From contig NC_080571.1 of the NCBI RefSeq assembly GCF_030247185.1, positions 347,851,879 through 347,915,878 of the forward strand: a stretch of DNA of 64,000 bases, read 5' to 3'. The translations under genes were made by a program, and so were the position numbers. How positions within the stretch are numbered: position 1 is the first letter of the stretch; each line of letters opens with the position of its first letter. Under the pieces are notes generated by a model. It had not been told where the DNA came from. It worked only from the letters and a program-made list of their open reading frames with translations, and did no database searches. Origin of the DNA: Malaya genurostris. Lineage: Eukaryota; Arthropoda; Insecta; Diptera; Culicidae. Shown piece after piece: positions 56,972 to 64,000 of this stretch.

Positions 56972-57800
56972 GTACACCCAAACCTCCGTTTACGAACACT
57001 TTTTATACGTTACCTCTTTTTACGTAACTCTTTTTACAAACCAAATCCCAAATAACGTAAACTTTTCTAACGAACCTACTTCGTAAAAAGAGGTTTTGGC
57101 ATACATCGAAAGCGATTTCCGACTCCATGGAAACTACTACGATATGGGTATTTTCGGAACGGGGTTGATGAGTCGATGTCGGAAAATGATGGTTGAGGTG
57201 GTGCTAAAATCCAAGATGGCCGCTTCCGGTTTATTCCTTGAAAACCTTAACAATACGGGTATTTTTGGAAAGTATTTAATAAACAGATGCCGCAAAACTA
57301 TGCTTGGTGTCGTCTCGAATTCCAATATAACATCCTCCGGTTTATCGATATGCCTTATAAACCCTTAAAACAAAGAAATTTCCGAAACCTATTGGATACC
57401 AATGAACGATGTTTGAGCTCGTTTCAAAATTTAATGAGGTGACTTCCGGTATAGTGTTTTAAAAGAATACCAAGTTCAAGGAAAATGGCAAAAACTTAAA
57501 AAAAACTAATAAACCGGAAGTCACTGTTTTGCAGTTCAAAACCACCTCAAACATCATTTTCCGAAATCTACTCATCGAATCCGTACCGAAAATACCCATA
57601 TTGTTAGGGGTTTTAGGCAATCTCAATAAACCGGAAGCCGCCATCTTGGATTTTGAAACGAGCCCAAACATCATTTTCTTGCACTCATTCTTCACATCCG
57701 TTCCTAAAATAACTATATTATGCGCGGTTTCCACATTAATTTCACAAAACTTTTTTTACGAACCCCCGATTAAAATTCGTAAATGAAGGTTTTGGTGTAC
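56972..57800. mobile_element. GTACACC-end MITE with oppositely oriented internal repeats
   Basis: The 25-bp terminal inverted repeats lie at 56972-56996 (GTACACCCAAACCTCCGTTT...) and 57776-57800, with three mismatches. Inside, two and a partial plus-oriented units of about 115 bp (CCAAGATGGC.GCTTCCGG landmark, 57129-57470) face two minus-oriented units (57510-57730). No transposase is present. The element separates arms Y and X of the host repeat. The frames at 57096 and 57734 are readings of the repeats. Confidence 0.75.
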
Positions 57801-57806
57801 TTGAAA

Positions 57807-58024
57807 TCACAATCTTGATGCAAGGTACAAATTTCACAACGATTTTGAAACTGTCGAGCGGAATTCAATTTTAATAATCTGTTTTTTATGCGCCTTCAAT
57901 CAAAATCTGTTTATGACGATTTGAAAAACAAACAACGAAATAACCATAAGTTTAGAATGCTCAAAATTAATCCAAGTAGAGTGATTTCTCATTATGTTAA
58001 ATTCATATATCATGAGAATTTGGA
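57807..58024 (+). repeat. Dispersed repeat arm X, second locus
   Basis: Inverted partner of 150-363. Confidence 0.75.
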
Positions 58025-59888
58025 TTAAGTGACGATGGCTTATAAATTTAAATTAATTCAATATGACAAAAGATGTGGTGATTTGAAATCTAAATAACTA
58101 TTTTGTAACTAGTTATATTATGAAGAAACATTGCTGTCACCTTGTTTTAACCAGTATAACATAAAAAAACATACTCGTGCTCTTATTGCAACATGGTCTT
58201 GACTTAATTGTATCAGAACTAGTTGCGGATTGCTACTTAGGCTGCATAATATGTTCGAGAAGAAAAAATAATATTGGGATTATTTCTTGGAAAAAAAATT
58301 GACAAATTTTGCACCTTGGGGCAATAATATTAAATTGCGCATTCTAGCATGTTAGGCCTCTGCTCAGAATATATTATATACGAAATACAATTGAAAATCA
58401 TTTCCATTCTTCACTATTCACTTCAGTCAGTTTGTTCATCGCTTAAAATTAAAAATGTTCAGTGCAACCAGTTTATCAAAGATGCGTTTACAATTTAATT
58501 TCAAACATTATATTTTTTCAATAATATATACTCAAACAAATGTAAAGCATTGTTGCATATTGAAATATTAATTTTGATCAAAATTTCGTCGATGTTTGAT
58601 GGAAAATTGCAAGCAGTCTTAGCTTTTGATTGGTTGTTACATATTAGAAAGTTTAGCTACACTGCTTCAGTGCATCTGTATTGGATTGCGCTATACAAAA
58701 TAAACAAAATTGAACATGTTTTGTGAAAAAGCAGTTTACCGAACGAATGCAGAATTCTTCAACAACATACCGTATTTATTGCCTTCGGTTTCTTCAAGCA
58801 AAGGTATCTATTTCGCAGGAATTTTAATTAAAGGTATATAAATCTTTATTTTGAAGCAAAATATGTGCGAGAAAATGCATATAGAAATGTGTTAGTTACT
58901 GATGGAATGTGTGGTAGTGCAAGAAAATTGAAACCAAATTATTTGTCACTAGCAGTTTTTGTTCAAAGTTTCTACTTTTCTTGAATGGCCATTATAAGCC
59001 GAAACAGACTGATTTGTTTCATATTCAACTGTATGATTGTTTTATATGATCAAATCCGGTAGAAAGGTGATAAAATTTGTTCTTACGCACACATTATTGA
59101 CATTACCTATACGCTTGCAAGTAGTCTTTCCCCTTAAGTAATAGCATAGCATATTATTTCGAATAGATTCGAAAGATCAGCAAATTTGTTATGCCACGGT
59201 CACCGGAAAATTGTCGCTCAATTGATTTGTTAAATATCACGCAAAGAGGCTCAGCTAAAACAGTTACACAATGACTATAGCCTACCGCGGGTAGTACGCA
59301 CGGAACCACCCGCGATCCCATTTCAACCAGAATATTAGTTGATTTTCTGAATTCGATTGGTTAAAATTTGGTACAACTAATCGATTGTTGTTTTAACTAA
59401 ACTGTCATTTTTGTTTTTCGATTAACAGAAACGATGGTTGAAACAACTAATTTAACTGTTTGAAAAAAAAAAAATGCTGTCAATTAGTAAGGACACATAC
59501 CTTTCAATTTCAACAAATATTTTAGTTGAAATAACTGGTGTTGTTGTTGAATTAAAATTCTGTTAGTTGAAAAATAAATCGGTTTTATTTGTTTTAGACA
59601 TTGCAAATAGTTTAATCAATTCGAACAATGTTATTGATTTGCGAAAATTTTAGTCAATTTATATGAGCTTGGGTGCATCAACCGCTGGGAATTGGAATTT
59701 TGCGACGGCAGTTCAAACGCGCCATCCAAACGCAGCGCGTTCTGTGTGTTTGAAACCCTTCGCTCCTGTTACCTTCATAGATTAAATTCATGTCAAAAAG
59801 CGTTTTATTGCTAATGCATGAACATCATCATCGGTATCAAACAGCTAGAAGTAAAACAGTCTGCTGTAAGTAAATCAATTATCAAATT
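58025..59888. other. Unassigned AT-rich interval
   Basis: No gene was seen. 58800-59010 shows faint similarity to 12120-12340 (GAATGTGTT, CTTTTCTTGAAT), perhaps an old repeat. GTTGAAACAACTA-type words are common at 59330-59640. Confidence 0.4.
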
Positions 59889-60510
59889 TGAAGCATAAAA
59901 TTTTTGCGCATACCTGAAAGATTACGAGGTGATCATTCATTAACATTTTCTAATTTGTCACCAAATCTTTTTCATCTTAAACAAGGTTAACTTTATCACA
60001 ATACCGCTGTTAAATAAACACTTGTTATCATAAATTTCTCAAATCGAATGAACACAATTTCACCAAACGCTTTAACCATCGATGTTGTTTTCATTGACAT
60101 TTTGAAGCGACGCGAAAAGATTTCAACTAAAAGGGGACGGGTATAGCGTGATGGGATAGTCGATGCCTTTCACGCAGCCCGCCTGGGTTCGATTCCCAAC
60201 CCTGCACATAGGGTCAGAAAGATTTTCTGGTCCGAAGAGGCGAATGACCTAAGATGTTAAAGCCTCTATAATTAAACCAAAAAAAAAAAATTTCAACTAA
60301 AAAAGTTGTTCATTTTGCATTGCGATTATTGTTTTGCTTTCAACTGTCTTCGGCATTTGACAGCATTCAAAACAACATATTTTTCAACTACTTGAATATA
60401 TGCAAATCAAAAACCATATTGGTTGAATCAAGAAGAAATTAGTTAAATCAACTATAGCAAAAATCAAAAACTGCGATATCGCAATTTTATGATCGAAGGG
60501 TTCTCCGTGT
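59889..60510 (-). repeat. Dispersed repeat W, copy carrying a SINE
   Basis: Reverse complement of 24135-24745, ending at the same GCGATATCGC palindrome. It is interrupted by the SINE at 60133-60289. Confidence 0.75.
60133..60289 (+). mobile_element. tRNA-derived SINE with intact target duplication
   Basis: The tRNA-like head has an A-box-like TAGCGTGATGGG and a B box GGTTCGATTCCC. A tRNA-unrelated body (GTCAGAAAGATTTTCTGGTC) follows, then an A12-type tail. ATTTCAACTAAAA flanks it on both sides (60120-60132 and 60290-60302). The related repeat at 24135-24745 shows the uninterrupted site. The body differs from the SINE at 11064-11240, so two SINE families are present. Confidence 0.88.
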
Positions 60511-60516
60511 GGAACT

Positions 60517-60650
60517 AATCCTATGAAACGCAAAAGAAAACACCGTGATAGTAAACTGCCATTGTGGTTTAATCCGCAATTGAAAAACTCAAAATACAGA
60601 AAAACAGAACGAACACAAAATACACAAAAGAGAACAAAGTTATAATAAAG
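60517..60650 (+). repeat. Flank shared by both ITmD37E-like copies, second copy
   Basis: Matches 54209-54320, with an additional ACAGAACGAACACAAAATAC block. Confidence 0.7.
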
Positions 60651-60668
60651 ACTGTCCCAGAAAGTATA

Positions 60669-62843
60669 TGTTTATTTGTTTCTTATGGTTCATCTGACAT
60701 AGGTTGTCTTAATGAATAAAAAATAATGAACTAAGTACACTAAAATTAATTTTCACGATACGCAATATGGAAAAGGTCAAGTAGACGTTGATGAAACACA
60801 CGGGACGACATATTAAAATCGAAATTCTGGAAAAACTCGTTGAATCTTGTACAGACAGAGCGAAAAGGTTCGTGCTGTCCATAAACCGTATTCCTTGATT
60901 CCAGGAGCAGGAAGTTGCGTTGACGAAGTGATCTTTCCGGCGCATTAGCAAAGGTGGGCAGTCAATATCCCCCAAAAGCAGTTTAGCAGCAAATGTAGCT
61001 TGAGCAATGATTCGTCGTGTTTCCAATGGCTCAAGATTCAATAGACGACATCGATCGGTATAGGACGGTAAATTCATGGGGTCACGCCACGGTTGCAGGC
61101 GCAGAGCGTATCGCACAAATTTTCGTTGAACAGCTTCAATCCTAGTATTCCAGAGAGCATGGTAAGGGCACCATACCACAGCGTTTGACTCAAGTATAGA
61201 GCGTACAAGTGAGCAATACAAAGATCTCAAACACAACGGATCCCGAAACTCTGAGGCAATCTTCATGATGAAACCGAGTTGACGATTGGCTTTGGCTAAA
61301 ATTTCGTCATAATGAAGTCTAAAAGTCATTTTTTTATCCAGAATGACACCAAGATCCTTTATATTCTCCACTCGTGTCATGGATCTTCCCGCAATGAAAT
61401 AATCGAATATGACAGGATCAGTTTTACGATGGAAGGAGATGATATAGCATTTCTCGATACTTAAACATAAATAGTTTTTTGAGCAACGTACGTTTGTATC
61501 ATTCCCTGTAACTCAATGCAATCCAGAAGACATTTGACAACTTTAAAGATTTTTGTGTCATCGGCATAGGAGAGTCTGCATTCCGGTGATAACAGTAGCA
61601 GAAAATCGTTCATGAAAATCGAAAACAGCAGCGGACCAAGATTACTGCCTTGCGGAACTCCGGACAGGTTTGAGAAAGCTTCTGAAATCGAGGAGCCAAT
61701 TTTTACACTGACATAACGGTTTGTTAGGTAGGATCTGAACCATTCCACGCTCATCGATGAGATTCCCAGTCGTTGCAATTTTGATAGAAGAATTCCATGA
61801 TCCACTCGGTCAAATGCTGCTTTGAGATCCTCATACACTGCGTCGATTTGCCATCCGTCTTCCATACTCTGCACACATTTCGAAGTGAACAACATGAGAT
61901 TAGATGACACCGAATAGAACCCATGCTGCTCGTTATCTATGTAGTTTCGAACAGCTTTGAGTTATTCCTCGATAATTGGAGACATCGCGTTTATCACATT
62001 TTTTGTGAACAGGAAACAGATAGGAGAACTTCCATCGAGAAGGAAACTCACATTGTAGAGTTGAAAGGTTAAACAGTCTTGCTAGTGGATAACTGAGAGC
62101 ACCTGCACAACGCTTCAACACAGATGAGGGAATTCCGTCGGGTCCAGCAGCGAACGACAACTTCAATTTGTTCAATGCGACTCTAACCATTTCTTCGGTT
62201 ACAAGCGGAATATTGAAATTAAAAATATCACAAGGCACATCTGTAACTGCTTCGTCTATTTGCATCAGTGTAGCAGAACTTTCGTTGAATGTTTGTTTAA
62301 AATGATGGGCAAATAAATCGCACTTTTCCTTTTCGTTGCGGGCCGTTCCATCGGTTAAGTACATAGAGTGCGGAAGGCCAGTCGCTCTCCTTTTTGAGTT
62401 AACGAAGGACCAGAAACGTTTAGGGTTTCGACGAAGATTCATTCCAATACGTTTAATATAGCAACGATACAGAAAAATGTTGTAACGACGATACTGTCTA
62501 GTTACTGTATTCAGTTGTTGTTTGATGTACTGCGAACGAGTGTTACAATATTTTCGTAAGGTGGCTTAAGAGCACGTAAACGTGGATTAGACCACGGCGG
62601 TTTTAGCGGTGGACGGCTAGCTGGAACAGCGTGGGAAACAACACTTTCTACAGCTTCGTAGAAACATTCAACAGCGTCATTGACATTAGCAGTCCTTTCA
62701 ATGAATCGCCAGTCGATAACGGAAAGTAGATCGTTCAGTTCGGCATAATCGACTCGACGAAAGTCAAGAGAGAATGAGATAGATGGTTCGTCGTACTCAA
62801 TTGGCGTTGGTATCCTAAACTCAACGCCTAGAGCGGGAAGGAA
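60669..62843 (-). mobile_element. CR1/Jockey-like non-LTR retrotransposon, 5'-truncated
   Basis: A minus-strand insertion in the ITmD37E-like element. It begins in the endonuclease-RT linker at about 62843, runs through RT and ends at a TTTATTTGTTTCTTATGG-type 3' terminus (as seen on the plus strand at 60669). Only an ATG is shared at the two junctions, so there is little or no target duplication. The clade is uncertain between CR1 (T1/Q type) and Jockey. Confidence 0.75.
60709..62830 (-). pseudogene. ORF2 remnant: linker, RT and C-terminal region
   Basis: Minus-strand fragments lie in different frames. The linker at 62830-62540 reads VDYAELNDLLSVIDW and RPPLKPPWSNPRLRAL. RT fingers at 62442-61933 read NPKRFWSFVNSKR, FAAGPDGIPSSVLKRC. 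The RT palm at 61910-61461 has YEDLKAAFDRVDH, SGVPQGSNLGPLLFSIFMND and the catalytic YADDTKIF. The thumb and C-terminus at 61380-60709 read DLGVILDKKMTF, WCPYHALWNTRIEAVQRKFVRY. Frameshifts occur near 62540, 61930 and 61460. Catalytic Asp residues survive, but the frame does not. There is no RNase H. Confidence 0.8.
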
Positions 62844-62961
62844 ATGGACGCAACCAAAAACCGCAATGGTTCAGAATCTGTCAATTTTTATGGCTGCGTC
62901 CTTTTGTTTACATTCTTCTCTAACCACTTGTGCGGTTGTTTATTCGTTTTCATTAGTTTGT

Positions 62962-63199
62962 TTCGAAATGCGTGGACTTTCAGCAGAACAACGTCGAAAA
63001 ATTGTGTACAAATGGTGCACAGAACGCGGACTGTCACTGAGAAAGAGAGCAAAAATGGAAGGAGTAAGTGAAAAAGCCGTGCGAAATGCAATCAGGAACT
63101 TCGGTGAGGATAACACTTTTGAGGATAAACCGAAAACGGGTCGAAAAAAAGGTCCTGCTAACCCTCAGTTGGATAAACGTATACTGAAGGCGTTGATCT
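62962..63199 (+). pseudogene. ITmD37E-like transposase N-terminus (truncated)
   Basis: Begins at MRGLSAEQRRKIVYKWC and is open through KTGRKKGPANPQLDKRILKA. The A-run that is shifted in the copy at 54474 is in frame here. After 63195 the reading diverges to unrelated codons. The catalytic domain is absent. Confidence 0.8.
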
Positions 63200-63200
63200 G

Positions 63201-63709
63201 GATGGATTACGTTACGTTACGAACTCACAAAATTTAAGATTTTTTTTGGAATACCGACGAAGATCGGTTAGAGCCTGCATAACGTGGGGCTTTGCATAGC
63301 CTCACTGTTGTTCTCACTGACAACACAACTGCTTCCGAAACATGAATAAAAACACCTTTTGTTTTAGGTATTTAAATTTTAATTTCCTGCAGAATTTCAA
63401 TAGTTAGGAAAGGATATTTATAAGAAATTTTAGCTTACGTTTAGTTTTCTTCTTCTCGCTTACTGTGGTTCGTTCAACTGTTGTTCACACGCAGGTGTTC
63501 AGGCTATATAGGTTAGAATAGTTTAGGTTTAGTATTAGGTTATTCAATATTTAGTTTGTTATTGTAATAACATTTCAGTAGAATAAGAGAGTTTAGATTT
63601 CATACCTAGGTTTTAAAGTTCACTTATAGTATATAATTACTAGTAATAAAGTAAACAATACTTCACTGCACTGTACTGTACTGCTATTGCACCGTGACTT
63701 TCAACTTTT
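63201..63709. other. Unassigned interval
   Basis: No gene was seen. Short CTGCACTGTACTGTACTGC repeats lie near 63664-63684. Confidence 0.4.
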
Positions 63710-64000
63710 TCAGTTTGACAGCGGTTCCTGCTTCCTCTTCGTTCCATTGGCGCAGTGACCTTTTGACTGCTCGATGGGGGCACCACCAACTGACGGGAGA
63801 AGCACGTTCGCAAATGGCGTAACACTCACGTTCAATCTACGATAATTTTCACTGGGACTTTTGAACATTCGTAGTGTTTCAGAGCTATGCCAACGACGAT
63901 GTTTACTGAACCATTGAAGTAACGCATAACAGAAAACCGTTTCCATTTCATCGACATCATCGATCTCTTGCAAAAATATCCAATCAACATTCCGCAAAAG
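63710..64000 (-). CDS. Unidentified reading frame open to the window edge
   Basis: The minus frame is open from the window edge to a stop at about 63710. No ATG is needed within the window because the first in-frame codons are CTT TTG. The peptide has a tryptophan-rich start (NVDWIFLQEIDDVDEMETVF, LLQWFSKHRRWHSSE) and a Pro/Gly C-terminal part. GC content is higher than in the DNA to its left. I do not recognise the family. It could be the 3' end of a host exon or of another element. Confidence 0.3.
   Translation of the reverse strand, partial: LLRNVDWIFLQEIDDVDEMETVFCYALLQWFSKHRRWHSSETLRMFKSPSENYRRLNVSVTPFANVLLPSVGGAPIEQSKGHCANGTKRKQEPLSN

Larger units (their letters stand above)
60651..63200 (+). 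mobile_element. Second ITmD37E-like copy, split and 3'-truncated
   Basis: The 5' inverted repeat ACTGTCCCAGAAAGTAT lies at 60651-60667. After the CR1-like insertion the transposon resumes at about 62844 (ATGGACGCAACCAAAAACC). It runs through the transposase N-terminus and breaks off near 63195, just after LDKRILKA. There is no 3' end. Confidence 0.78.

Noticed and set aside
1..64000. CRISPR array, bacterial operons or an integrated viral genome
   Set aside because: The tandem repeats have the wrong unit sizes and no unique spacers. All reverse-transcriptase hits sit in retrotransposon contexts. No viral structural or polymerase motif was seen.

Overview
The window looks like transposon-dense chromosomal DNA from a culicine mosquito, most likely Aedes or a close relative. 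The base composition is AT-rich. The element families are those known from culicines: Juan-like Jockey elements, an I-clade element of the MosquI type, a LOA/Lian-type element, tRNA-derived SINEs (one Feilai-like), a Tc1/mariner family resembling the mosquito ITmD37E group, and a mag-lineage Ty3/gypsy element. No host gene is recognisable with confidence. Apart from one intact retrotransposon, nearly every coding region is broken. Species and family names rest on remembered family features, not on a search.

Layout. 1-2.5 kb: a host repeat split by a 1.85-kb mosquito repeat unit. 3.5-6.1 kb: a 5'-truncated LOA-type retroelement (minus strand) between 65-bp direct repeats. 9.7-11.2 kb: a SINE (minus) split by a truncated Juan-like element (plus) with a 16-bp target duplication. 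11.3-17.7 kb: mostly unassigned AT-rich DNA with dispersed repeats. 17.7-20.9 kb: a degenerate minisatellite carrying a retroelement that has only an ORF1. 21.3 kb: a perfect 39-bp hairpin. 24-26 kb: repeats that recur inverted elsewhere in the window, and a GATC-rich patch. 26.2-27.1 kb: a complete but internally deleted mariner.

27.6-39.4 kb is the centrepiece. A truncated I-type copy comes first. Next is a probable hAT-type MITE split by a mag-like LTR retrotransposon (minus), which is itself split by a full-length I-clade retrotransposon (plus) with both ORFs open. The order of insertion can be read from the nesting.

40.4-47.0 kb: a repeat unit with a 168-bp triplication and a 158-bp fold-back, followed by three tandem 1.4-1.86 kb units of the family also found at 0.4-2.2 kb. 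49.3-51.9 kb: a second Juan-like copy with ORF1 but lacking the endonuclease region. 54.2-58.0 kb: a broken ITmD37E-like transposon, a mariner relic, and a MITE built of oppositely oriented repeats inside the second copy of the 0-2.5 kb host repeat. 59.9-63.2 kb: an inverted copy of the 24-kb repeat holding a SINE with a 13-bp target duplication, then a second ITmD37E-like copy split by a CR1/Jockey-like element. The final 290 bp hold an unidentified reading frame open to the window edge.

The only candidate for present-day function is the I-clade element at 29.7-35.9 kb. Its ORF1 nucleocapsid-like protein and its endonuclease/reverse transcriptase/RNase H protein overlap by 8 nt and keep all visible catalytic residues.
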